From: CAZHGD01 sp964531735
GTDB taxonomy: Bacteria > Armatimonadota > UBA10988
Direction of reading: 5' to 3'
Assembly (NCBI GenBank): GCA_964531735.1
Contig: CAZHGD010000123.1
Location: 1 to 22,793, forward strand
Length of the DNA: 22,793 nucleotides
A program made the position numbers and the translations under genes. Below the pieces are notes generated by a model. That model made no database searches. It was not told the DNA's origin and worked only from the letters and a program-made list of their open reading frames with translations. Below, piece by piece: positions 1-7,116 of the stretch. Numbering within the stretch: the stretch's first letter is position 1; every line of letters starts with the position of its first letter.

Positions 1-658
1 GCGCGTATTGCGCGTTGGTCACGCAGTACCGCCCGATGTAGTACGCATCCAGGTAGACCCGGTGCTTCGGACAGTCGGCGTCTAGCCCGTCGCCCATCTC
101 GAACTCGCCGGCCGGCACCAGAACCAGTTCGCTGCCGTCCTTCTCGTTGACCACGGTACTCGGCCACGGCGTCGCGGCCGCCACACCCGGCGTGTCGGTG
201 CGCCGGCCGCAACGTGTCCCGGCCTCCTCCACGAGGGTCTCCAGCAGGCGATCGCGACCGGCATCGTCGTACCAAGCCACGCTATGCCACTCGCTCAAGC
301 GCTCAGGCAGTTCGCACGGCTCCAGCTTCACGGGGATGATGTAGCGCTTCGCCTCGGGCTTCTCCTCGGCGCGGTCCAGGGCGAACCCGATCTCCTTCTG
401 GACGAAGCCCTCCTTGTCCAACGACTGGGATGAGAGCAGCACGAGGACGATGTCGGAAGCCCACACGGCCCGGTGAATAGCCGGCTTCCATTTGTCACCG
501 GGCTTGAGGTCGACCTCGTCGAGCCAGGGGCGCAGTCCTTCCTTCAGCAGACAGGCGTGGACTTCGCGGACAAGGGGCTTGTCCTCGCTACAGTGGCAGA
601 GGAACACCTGAAACGGGCGCGGCTCCGGCTCTGTGCCCGCTGGTTCGTTGTCACGCAT
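1..658 (-). CDS. TIR domain - FGE/sulfatase-modifying-factor fusion protein (C-terminus beyond window)
   Basis: Frame read directly from the sequence: ATG at 658, open to the window edge, 219 residues visible. Residues about 15-145 form a TIR domain (TIR_2 type): first beta strand QVFLCHCSEDKPLV, then WLDEVDLKPGD, the strand DIVLVLLSSQSL, and QKEIGFALD, whose Glu89 sits where TIR NADases carry the catalytic glutamate. After a linker, residues about 177-219 begin a formylglycine-generating-enzyme-like (FGE/SUMF1) domain: LVLVPAGEFEMGDG, PKHRVYLDAYYIGRY and VTNAQYA. About 200 more residues are expected off the window. TIR domains of this kind may cleave NAD or make nucleotide signals; FGE-like domains in such fusions often act as binding or variable domains rather than sulfatase activators. 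That function is inference. The ribosome-binding site is weak (CAGG). No signal peptide, so probably cytosolic. The domain calls are secure; the role is not. Confidence 0.88.
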   Translation of the reverse strand, partial: MRDNEPAGTEPEPRPFQVFLCHCSEDKPLVREVHACLLKEGLRPWLDEVDLKPGDKWKPAIHRAVWASDIVLVLLSSQSLDKEGFVQKEIGFALDRAEEKPEAKRYIIPVKLEPCELPERLSEWHSVAWYDDAGRDRLLETLVEEAGTRCGRRTDTPGVAAATPWPSTVVNEKDGSELVLVPAGEFEMGDGLDADCPKHRVYLDAYYIGRYCVTNAQYA

Positions 659-836
659 GGCCTGGCAACCCTGTCCGCAAAACCGTTACTGCCAGTGGCG
701 CGGCTGGCAGCCTTCCGGTGAGTGCCGCACCATTTGCACGGTCGCGGCGCCGGTCCTCCCCGATGCGATAGGCCAGGTGACATGATACCAGCTTGGCGAG
801 ACGGAGACCGCGACCGCAGAGCGTAACGGTCGTCGG
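659..836 (-). other. Intergenic region upstream of the TIR-FGE gene
   Basis: A 178-bp gap with no supportable gene. On the minus strand it holds a -10-like hexamer TATCAT at 782-787, without a convincing -35 partner at 17 bp. A perfect 7-bp inverted repeat (CTGCCAG at 689-695, CTGGCAG at 704-710, 8-nt loop) lies 31-52 nt upstream of the ATG. The hairpin could be a leader element or operator; that is speculation. Confidence 0.3.
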
Positions 837-1439
837 TCACGGCCCCGGTGCCAGCGCCTCCGTCCGCCGTCGCCACGCCGCCCCCACGTGCGACACATCC
901 ACCGCCAGTGCCGGCAGTAGCGCCGTGATCAGCGCGTGGTCGACCTGGGCCACCAGCATCGCCGCGATGGCGACCCGCGCCGGCGCACCGGCGTGGTCAC
1001 CGGCGAACGCCGCCGCCACCGCGATGGCGGCCAGCAGACAGGCCAGCTTCGCCGTATAGGCGTGGTAGCAGCCCAGCCGGCCGAACCGGCTCCAATCGTG
1101 CAGCGCGTTGAGCACCACACCGACAGCCACCAGGAGCAGCCAACCGCGCACCTCGCGCACGAGTGACCAACGATTGACAGCCAGGGTGGTCATGACTGAC
1201 AGCCAGTAGGCGAGGTCGACGCGGCTGTCGGCCACTCGCAGCGCCGGTGTGGCCGTGCCGGTGCGACGCGCGGTGACCCCATCGAAGATGTCACTCAGCA
1301 GCGCCGCGATGACCAGCACCGCCGCTGCCTGCGGCCGGCCCGCGACGACGACCAGCGGGATGACCACCACGCAGGCGGCCCGGAACCCGACCAGCCACCA
1401 CGGCGGCTGACGGTACCATGGCGAGCACCCAGGCGACAT
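837..1439 (-). CDS. CDP-alcohol phosphatidyltransferase-like integral membrane protein
   Basis: 200 residues, normal for the family, with several hydrophobic segments (about 20-50, 76-86, 100-112, 128-146, 155-180). Members transfer a phospho-alcohol group from CDP-diacylglycerol or another CDP-alcohol to an acceptor in the inner membrane. The signature D-x2-DG-x2-AR-x8-G-x3-D-x3-D is nearly complete: Asp50, Asp53-Gly54, Ala57-Arg58, Asp71 and Asp75 (the usual catalytic base). The second glycine of the signature is Leu67. The ATG at 1439 follows GGAAGGGG, a good ribosome-binding site. The gene begins 19 bp after the stop of the upstream oxidoreductase gene, so the two are probably co-transcribed. 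The substrate cannot be told from sequence, and altered activity is possible because of Leu67. Confidence 0.78.
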   Translation of the reverse strand: MSPGCSPWYRQPPWWLVGFRAACVVVIPLVVVAGRPQAAAVLVIAALLSDIFDGVTARRTGTATPALRVADSRVDLAYWLSVMTTLAVNRWSLVREVRGWLLLVAVGVVLNALHDWSRFGRLGCYHAYTAKLACLLAAIAVAAAFAGDHAGAPARVAIAAMLVAQVDHALITALLPALAVDVSHVGAAWRRRTEALAPGP

Positions 1440-1458
1440 GCTTCACCCCTTCCGCCGA

Positions 1459-2586
1459 TCACCCGAAGGACGGCACCACCACCTCCGCGCCGCCGCGCAG
1501 GGCCGATTCGTGGGCGCACAGGCCCGCCGCGGTCCAGTTGGCCGCGGTCACCGCGTCGCTCAGCGGCGCGCGGTCGTCGCGAATCGCGCTGACGAACTCG
1601 TGGACCAGGTGCGGGTGCGAGCCGTGGTGCCCGCCGCCTTGCTCGAACGACAGGTGCGTGTGCTTCGCCGTGGCCTGGAACCGCGTGGTGTGCCGCGCAA
1701 TCTCCGGCGGCAGCAGATCACCGCGATCCGGCGCCTCGGGCCGGCTGGTGCTGAACGCGCGCCGCTCGCCCGGCGTCACCGGCGTGGCCTCGAACAGCAG
1801 CGGGTCTTCGTGCTCCATCTGCCACTCGTAGCAGGCGTTTTCGCCGTAGACCACGAAGCTCTCCATGTACGGCCGCGCGCAGTGAAACAGCGAGCGCGTC
1901 ACCTCCATGGCCAAGTTCGGCCGCTCCAACTCGAAGACCGCCGTCTCGATGGGGTACGGATTGCCGTACTGCTGCCGCAGTTCCTCGCGCATCTCGCCCG
2001 AGCCGAACGCGTGGACCTTCACCGCGCGGGTCCCGGCCAGCGCCAGCAGCGGCGACACCGCATGGGTGGCGTACCACATCGGCGGCAGCCCGGCCCAGTA
2101 GCTCGGCCAGCACTCCATGCACTGGTAGTGCGCGCCGCGGAGGAACTGCACGCGGCCGAAGCGCCCCTCGCGCAGCAGCTCGCGCGCGTAGAGGCACTGC
2201 CGCGTGTAGACCGCCGTCTCCATCATCATGTACTGCCGGCCGGTGCGCTGCTGCGCGGCGACGATGGCGTGCAGGTCGGCCAGCGAGGTCGCCATCGGCA
2301 CCGTGCAGGCACAGTGCTTGCCGGCGTTCAGCGCGGCCAGCGTCTGCGCCGCATGGTCGGGAATGCCGCTGACCAGATGGATGGCGTCGTAGTCGCTGGC
2401 CAGCACGTCGGCGTAGTCGCGGAAGACGTCGGCGAACTGGTAGCGCTCGCAGATCGCCGCCAGGCGGGTCTCGTCGCGCTCGCAGACCGCCACCCGCGCC
2501 ACGTCGGGATGGTCCAGGTAGATCGCCGGGAAGCTACCGCCAAAGCCCAGACCGACCACCGCGACGCTCAGTGGTTTGCTGCCCAT
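1459..2586 (-). CDS. Gfo/Idh/MocA family oxidoreductase with altered EKP motif
   Basis: 375 residues. An N-terminal Rossmann fold (VVGLGFGG at 11-17) is followed by the Gfo/Idh/MocA alpha/beta domain. In active family members a conserved EKP holds the catalytic lysine that helps transfer hydride between NAD(P) and a sugar. Here the aligned segment GKHCACTVPMA reads Thr95-Val96-Pro97, so the lysine is missing. The start is placed at ATG 2586, preceded by GGGAGGAAG at good spacing. The frame is open up to 2652, but that extension would run through a perfect hairpin (2636-2663) and precedes the Rossmann fold with low-complexity residues. It lies 103 bp after a second Gfo/Idh/MocA gene and 19 bp before the CDP-alcohol phosphatidyltransferase-like gene. 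It may be a non-redox or differently working homologue, or a partner of the intact paralogue. Confidence 0.88.
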   Translation of the reverse strand: MGSKPLSVAVVGLGFGGSFPAIYLDHPDVARVAVCERDETRLAAICERYQFADVFRDYADVLASDYDAIHLVSGIPDHAAQTLAALNAGKHCACTVPMATSLADLHAIVAAQQRTGRQYMMMETAVYTRQCLYARELLREGRFGRVQFLRGAHYQCMECWPSYWAGLPPMWYATHAVSPLLALAGTRAVKVHAFGSGEMREELRQQYGNPYPIETAVFELERPNLAMEVTRSLFHCARPYMESFVVYGENACYEWQMEHEDPLLFEATPVTPGERRAFSTSRPEAPDRGDLLPPEIARHTTRFQATAKHTHLSFEQGGGHHGSHPHLVHEFVSAIRDDRAPLSDAVTAANWTAAGLCAHESALRGGAEVVVPSFG

Positions 2587-2635
2587 CGTCTTCCTCCCTA
2601 CCGAACCGGGCCTGGCCAGTGCAGATGCGCCCGAC

Positions 2636-2663
2636 CCGCCCTCGCTGCGCACAGCGAGGGCGG
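2636..2663 (-). terminator. Perfect 12-bp stem hairpin between two oxidoreductase genes
   Basis: CCGCCCTCGCTG (2636-2647), loop CGCA, CAGCGAGGGCGG (2652-2663): a perfect 12-bp GC-rich stem with a 4-nt loop. It lies 26 nt downstream of the stop of the 2690-3754 gene and 49 nt upstream of the next start. No T-run follows on the minus strand, so it could be a partial terminator, an mRNA-stability element or an attenuator within the operon. Confidence 0.5.
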
Positions 2664-2689
2664 TTGGGCATCAGGTCGCCACCGACGGC

Positions 2690-3754
2690 CTACTTGGCCT
2701 TCGGCTGCGGCTTGATGTCGCCGGCGTTGACCATCGACCGCAGCGGGTTGTCGCGCGCCACCAGCGGCAGATCGATGCGCCCGCGGCGGCGGGACGACTC
2801 GAACGTCGCGAAGATGATCTCGGTGGCCAAGAGCGCGTTGTCGGCGTGTACGCGCGGCTTGCGGCCCGTGCGCGAGCAGTCCATCACGTCGCGCAGGCAG
2901 TGGGTCATCGAAGCCAGCGAGCCACCTTCGGGCGCGGTCGGCACGGTCCACTCCACCTCGCCCCGGCGGCGCCAGCGCACCGGCGGGCCGTCGACCGCCT
3001 GGATCTGCATCTCGCCCTCGCTGCCGGTGATGTGGATCAGCGCGCCGACGGGGTTGCGATTGTCGGGCGTGGTCATCAGCAGCGCGTGGGCACCGTTGGC
3101 CAGCTCGTAGAACAGGATGTGCTGGTTCTCGCAGTGGGCGCCGAAGTAGAGGTTCTCCTCGCGGTAATCGATCTGCGCGAGAACCCACTTGGCCGGCACG
3201 TCGCCGTTGAGCATGTTGATCTGGTCGAGCACGTGTGTGCCGACGTCGAACAGCGTGCCGCGGCAGGCGTCGTAGCGCAGCGGCTGCCCGATGGCGCCGT
3301 CCTGAATGGCCTTCAGCGCCACCTCACTGTGCCAGCCGTAGCGGATCTGGTGGTTGAAGGTGAGCTGCGTGCCGGCCGCGGCCGCGGCCTTGGCCATGGC
3401 GAGCGACGCGCCCCAGGTGTCGGACATCGGCTTCTCGCAGTGGACCGCCTTGACTCCGGCGGCGGCGCAGTCGATGACCATCGGCGCGTGCAGGTGCGGC
3501 CAGGTGCAGATGCTGATGATGTCCAGCTGCTCGGTGGCCAGCATCTCGTGGTAGTCCAGATAGACCTTGTCGATGCCGTAGTAGTCGGCGAAGCCCTTGG
3601 CGTTGTCCTCAACGATGTCGCAGCAGGCGGCCAGCGTGCAGCCACCGGCGCCTTTGTAGCCATCGGCATGGGTATAGGCCATGAAGTAGCCGCTGGTGTC
3701 GCCGCGTTCCTTCTTCCGCCCGGTACCGATGAAGCCAACCCGCAGATCGCTCAT
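2690..3754 (-). CDS. Gfo/Idh/MocA family oxidoreductase, EKP intact
   Basis: 354 residues. The N-terminal Rossmann fold starts RVGFIGTG and carries a longer glycine loop (RKKERGDTSGYFMAYTHADGY), as in one subgroup of the family. The catalytic EKP is intact at 107-109 (HCEKPM), and the substrate-domain motif GTHVLDQIN (G-x-H-x-x-D) is present. It probably oxidises or reduces a sugar or inositol-like substrate with NAD(P); the substrate is unknown. No signal peptide is visible. The ATG at 3754 follows GGGAG. The hairpin cluster upstream suggests this gene opens its own unit, which continues into the paralogue at 1459-2586 and the CDP-alcohol phosphatidyltransferase-like gene. Confidence 0.92.
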   Translation of the reverse strand: MSDLRVGFIGTGRKKERGDTSGYFMAYTHADGYKGAGGCTLAACCDIVEDNAKGFADYYGIDKVYLDYHEMLATEQLDIISICTWPHLHAPMVIDCAAAGVKAVHCEKPMSDTWGASLAMAKAAAAAGTQLTFNHQIRYGWHSEVALKAIQDGAIGQPLRYDACRGTLFDVGTHVLDQINMLNGDVPAKWVLAQIDYREENLYFGAHCENQHILFYELANGAHALLMTTPDNRNPVGALIHITGSEGEMQIQAVDGPPVRWRRRGEVEWTVPTAPEGGSLASMTHCLRDVMDCSRTGRKPRVHADNALLATEIIFATFESSRRRGRIDLPLVARDNPLRSMVNAGDIKPQPKAK

Positions 3755-3976
3755 GTCCAGCTCCCGCGGCCGCGTCGAGATGGCCGCAGCAGGCTGGTTC
3801 GACGCCGGTACGGCGAACCCTTGCGGCGACGGCGTGGAGTGCAGCTATCCCGTGTGGCTCAGGAGCGGGTGCACGGGCAGTATGGTCACCGCCAGCAGTC
3901 GTGAGGTCGGCTGCTCAACGGTGACCAGCACAGTGGCGCCCAACCACTGCGCCGCTGTCCAGGTCCAGCCGCGCCA
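3755..3976. other. Intergenic region with hairpins and a fragmentary reading frame
   Basis: 222 bp. It holds the hairpin cluster listed separately and, on the minus strand, a 20-codon ORF (ATG overlapping the TGA of the 74-residue gene as TGATG, beginning MARLDLDSGAVV). Its reading continues in another frame as about 30 sensible-looking residues ending near 3840. This could be a decayed second gene of a pair, but it is too short to call. Confidence 0.3.
3884..3951 (-). terminator. Two adjacent hairpins downstream of the glycosidase-like operon
   Basis: Hairpin 1: CAGTGG (3931-3936) pairs with CCACTG (3944-3949) across a 7-nt loop. Hairpin 2: GGTCACCG (3884-3891) pairs with CGGTGACC (3919-3926), with AGCAG/CTGCT pairing inside it. 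Both lie 25-95 nt after the stop of the 74-residue gene, the last gene of the 10421-3977 unit. There is no T-run, so a terminator role is an inference from position and symmetry. Confidence 0.4.
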
Positions 3977-4201
3977 TCAGAGCACTTCGACATCGCGACC
4001 CAGCCAACGTCGGATGCCATCGGCATCGAGGGCCGGCTCGTCAGCAAGTTCCGCCGCGGCCGCTTCGGCGAGGCTGACCAGTCGCCGCCGCTCCGCCTCC
4101 CGCTGGAGCCTGCCGACCAGTGCGGTCAGTTGGCCCAGGGCAGCGGCCAGGTCGTCGTCGGTGCAAGTCTCCAACTGCTTGATCAACTCGGCCGCAGACA
4201 C
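3977..4201 (-). CDS. Small hypothetical helical protein (74 aa), GTG start
   Basis: 74 residues read from a GTG at 4201 that follows AGGAGA with 7-nt spacing, a strong ribosome-binding site; this decides the start. The frame is open further upstream but only as a shadow of the glycosidase-like gene. The protein begins (V/M)SAAELIKQLETCTDDDLAAA, has a charged, probably coiled-coil or helical middle (QREAERRR, EAAAAELADEP) and ends DGIRRWLGRDVEVL. I do not recognise the family; size and character resemble antitoxins or small regulators. It sits 47 bp downstream of the large exported protein, and its stop overlaps a tiny ATG frame in a TGATG arrangement, a layout typical of toxin-antitoxin pairs, but no toxin is intact there. 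Confidence 0.6.
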   Translation of the reverse strand: MSAAELIKQLETCTDDDLAAALGQLTALVGRLQREAERRRLVSLAEAAAAELADEPALDADGIRRWLGRDVEVL

Positions 4202-4248
4202 GGTCGTCTCCTGCGCCCATTGTACGCCGTGCAGCGACGGCCCGCCAC

Positions 4249-7086
4249 TCACCGCCGCGCGCCGGCCAGCGGTGCGCCGCGCCAGCCCAGCACCACCTCG
4301 CCGCGCGGCGACACCTGGTCGCCCGCCCCGGCGCCGAAGGTCAGCCGCTGCTCGCCCGACGCCAGCTTCAGGCTGCCCTCGGGCTTGACCTCGGCCAGGA
4401 CGCCGCCGTTCGGCTCGTAGTGCCGGCAGCGGCCGGTGAAGTCCAGTTCGACGTACTCGTCGGGCTTCAGCGTCACCGGGAAGGTCAACTTCTGCCCGGC
4501 CGCCGACAGCGTCGGCGAGACCAGCGGCAGTGGCTGCTCGGCCAGCGCCTCGATGCGACCGATCCAGCACTTGGCTTGCGCGCCGGCCGGCAGCCCGTTG
4601 ACGAACAGGTTCAGCTCGGTCACCGCGTGGTAGACGAAGTGCGGCGTGTAGAGCAGCGGGATGAAGTTGTACGGCCACTTGTAGTCGAAGAAGCGCGCGT
4701 CTTCGCCCGTGTCCAGCAGGTGGCACGTCCAGCCCGGCCGGTTCAGCGGCAGGTAGTGGTCGCGGCGTCCCGCGTCCACGCCGCTATGCTGCAACTGCAC
4801 GTTGAGAATGCCGCCGGGGGCCTCGGTCCGTAGCCAGACGGCCAGACGGCGGTGGCCGGTGAGCTTCAGCGCCGGCTTGAACGGCAGCGTGATCTGCGCC
4901 CAGTCCGAGGTCTTCTGCGCCTGGTTGGTCACCTGGTAGCAGAACGTCGCGCCGCCGGCCGGCGTCTGCTCGGCCGCGGGCGACACCGTCTGCACCAGCG
5001 TCGGCGCGGCCGTGGCCACCGGCTTGAACACCGCCTTGCCGCCCGGCTCGCACAGCACCAGGTTCTCCTTGGCGCCCAGCGGCGCCAGCGCCGTGCGCGC
5101 GCGGAGCCGCACGAACGGCGTCTGCTCGCCGTAGGTGTTGGTGCTCGACCAGTCGCGTTGCTCGGCTCGCGTCGCGTCGACCGAGCGCGGCCCGTCATAG
5201 ATCACCGGCCGCAGGTCCCAGCCGCCGTCGTCGGCGCGCTCCAACTGGTGTTCGGCGCGCGGCTTGACCAGTGCGGCCCGCGCCGACGGGCTGAAGTAGT
5301 TCCGCCGCTTCAGCTCGTCGCAGGTGCGGATGATCTCGAGCATCTCGGGCATCCGCTTGTTCGCGTAGAGGTGGTCGGCGCCGACCAGAATGGACACCGG
5401 CGCGCCATGGCCCACCGCCTTCAGGCACAGCAGCATCAGCTCGTCGGGCGTCACGGCGTCGGTCACCAGACCGTGCGTGTGCGGCTGGAACCAGCCCACG
5501 TCGCCGTCGAGCAGGTGGTCCTTCCAGCCCGCCGGCGCGGTGCCCTTGAACCGCATGGTGTACTCGCGGCGCCCGTAGTAGATCGGGTCGAAGTGCGGCG
5601 CGCCGCGCGTCAGCACGTGCCAGGAGAGGTGCGAGTACGGCGCGTTGCCGCCGATGAACACCGGCTTCTTCACGCGCGCCTGCACGCCCAGCGCAATGCG
5701 CCCCTGGTTGCGCCAGGCCGGCGGCTGCTTCAGCAGTTCCTCGCCCGCGTCGAAGTACGACATATCGCACGACATGGCGTCGAAGGCCCGCGCGATGTAG
5801 CCGCAGATCTCGTCGATCATCGTGGTGTTGACGTCGGGGCAGTAGACCGTGCCGGCGACGTGCTCCTGCCAGCAGTTGACCAGCCGGCCGACCGGCGCGC
5901 CCGCTGGATGAGCGCTGATGGTCGTGCCGTGCAGCCCGCGCTGGCACGCGCTGAAGCCCTTGGCGCCCAGCTTCGTGTAGCGGATGATCTCGCCCTCGAT
6001 GTACAGGTCGCCCAGCGCCGGCCAACCGGTGGTCGCGTCGGCCACGCCGACCTCGGTCGCCTTGTCGTCCAGCGCGGCACTCAGCGTGGTCCGGCGGTCC
6101 TGCAACAGCCGCGGGTCGGCCTTCGGCACGATGTACGGATCGGTCTTCGGCCCCCAGCCGACCATGCCGGACATGACGTGCAGGCCCACCTGCAGGCCCG
6201 CCGCGTGGATCTTGTCGGCCACCCGGCGCATACCGTCGAAGCCGTCGGGGAAGAGCTTCAGGTTCGGCTCGTAGTGCGGCGTCGACCGCCAGCAGTCCAG
6301 CTCGATGCAGCCGAACCCGCCCTTGGCGAACTCGATGACCGCGTCGATGTTGGCCGGTGTGATGCCGTAGACCATCAGGTAGGAGTCCAGCCGCCGCGGT
6401 GCTCGCTTGAGCCACACGCCATCGACCATCGGGTGCGGCAAGCCTTGCCCCAGTTCGACGATCTCGATCGCGTCGAGCAGGCGCTGCTCGGGCTCCGGCG
6501 CGCCGGTCGGCACGCCGATGACCGCCACCTTGGCGCCTTCGAGGCCATACTCGCGATAGGCGCGCGCGGTCAACGGCCCGTGCGAACCGCCGTCGGTGCG
6601 GTCGTTGCAGGCCAGCACACAGGCCGCGAAGCGGTCGTCCCAGGCGGCGTTGACCATGTTGCTGGAGTGCGCGACGCAGGTCACGGCCAGGTTGCAGAAC
6701 TGGAGCCAGTCAGGCGCACCGGTGACGGCGGTGACGGTAAGAGTGAAGTAGCGCGGGTACACCTCGGCCCGCGCGGTCACCACCACGCCGGAGTCGCCGA
6801 AGACGATCGTCAGGTCGCGCCCGGCCAGAGTCACCCCGCTGGCGTTCCAGGTCTTGGAGCCGCGGCCGAGGACCATGAACGGCCGGTCCGCCTGGCCGTG
6901 GTTTTGCCCGTCGGCGCGATTGACGAAGCCCTTGAGCCGGCCGTTGGGCGTGATCTCCCAGCGGCAGACCTCGTTCTCCAGCACCACGCCGTCGGGCGTG
7001 CTCCGCGGCGCCTGCGGGGCCTCACCGGCCGCGAGACACGAGCCACCCACCAACAGCGTCAGCCATCCACACCACCCGCTTGCCAT
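4249..7086 (-). CDS. Large exported glycoside-hydrolase-like TIM-barrel protein with inserted domain
   Basis: 945 residues with a signal peptide (about 1-24, ending CLAAGEA). Residues about 30-225 form a beta-rich N-terminal domain. A TIM barrel of clan GH-D-like (GH27/36) appearance spans about 235-600: GFGCIELDCWRSTPHYEPNL, LFPDGFDGMRRVADKIHAAG, VGLHVMSGMVGWGP, then SCDMSYFDAGEE (Asp441 and Asp446 are candidate catalytic acids). Inserted at about 331-400 is a small beta domain (TTLSAALDDKATEV, DLYIEGEIIRYTKL, ACQRGLHGTTISAHPAGAPV) resembling a module of phage and other structural proteins. Residues about 650-945 are beta-sandwich-like and may bind carbohydrate. The ATG at 7086 follows GAGGTG. 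It starts 30 bp after the cyclodeaminase-family gene, in the same unit. The substrate is unknown; it probably acts on a galactoside-like glycan outside the inner membrane, and activity is not proven. Confidence 0.8.
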   Translation of the reverse strand: MASGWCGWLTLLVGGSCLAAGEAPQAPRSTPDGVVLENEVCRWEITPNGRLKGFVNRADGQNHGQADRPFMVLGRGSKTWNASGVTLAGRDLTIVFGDSGVVVTARAEVYPRYFTLTVTAVTGAPDWLQFCNLAVTCVAHSSNMVNAAWDDRFAACVLACNDRTDGGSHGPLTARAYREYGLEGAKVAVIGVPTGAPEPEQRLLDAIEIVELGQGLPHPMVDGVWLKRAPRRLDSYLMVYGITPANIDAVIEFAKGGFGCIELDCWRSTPHYEPNLKLFPDGFDGMRRVADKIHAAGLQVGLHVMSGMVGWGPKTDPYIVPKADPRLLQDRRTTLSAALDDKATEVGVADATTGWPALGDLYIEGEIIRYTKLGAKGFSACQRGLHGTTISAHPAGAPVGRLVNCWQEHVAGTVYCPDVNTTMIDEICGYIARAFDAMSCDMSYFDAGEELLKQPPAWRNQGRIALGVQARVKKPVFIGGNAPYSHLSWHVLTRGAPHFDPIYYGRREYTMRFKGTAPAGWKDHLLDGDVGWFQPHTHGLVTDAVTPDELMLLCLKAVGHGAPVSILVGADHLYANKRMPEMLEIIRTCDELKRRNYFSPSARAALVKPRAEHQLERADDGGWDLRPVIYDGPRSVDATRAEQRDWSSTNTYGEQTPFVRLRARTALAPLGAKENLVLCEPGGKAVFKPVATAAPTLVQTVSPAAEQTPAGGATFCYQVTNQAQKTSDWAQITLPFKPALKLTGHRRLAVWLRTEAPGGILNVQLQHSGVDAGRRDHYLPLNRPGWTCHLLDTGEDARFFDYKWPYNFIPLLYTPHFVYHAVTELNLFVNGLPAGAQAKCWIGRIEALAEQPLPLVSPTLSAAGQKLTFPVTLKPDEYVELDFTGRCRHYEPNGGVLAEVKPEGSLKLASGEQRLTFGAGAGDQVSPRGEVVLGWRGAPLAGARR

Positions 7087-7116
7087 GGCGCACCTCGGTT
7101 GCCCGTCAGGTCATCG

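Noticed and set aside
2587..2652. N-terminal extension of the TVP oxidoreductase to an ATG at 2652
   Set aside because: The extension is low-complexity, overlaps a perfect hairpin and precedes a strong ribosome-binding site next to ATG 2586.
1438..2715. A 425-codon plus-strand frame
   Set aside because: Antisense shadow of the Gfo/Idh/MocA gene with Arg/His/Gln/Val bias and no motif.
3833..3976. Continuation of the 74-residue gene frame after its stop (Trp-rich, ending near 3840)
   Set aside because: Short, crosses two hairpins, no start with a ribosome-binding site, no recognisable family; kept only as a low-interest note.
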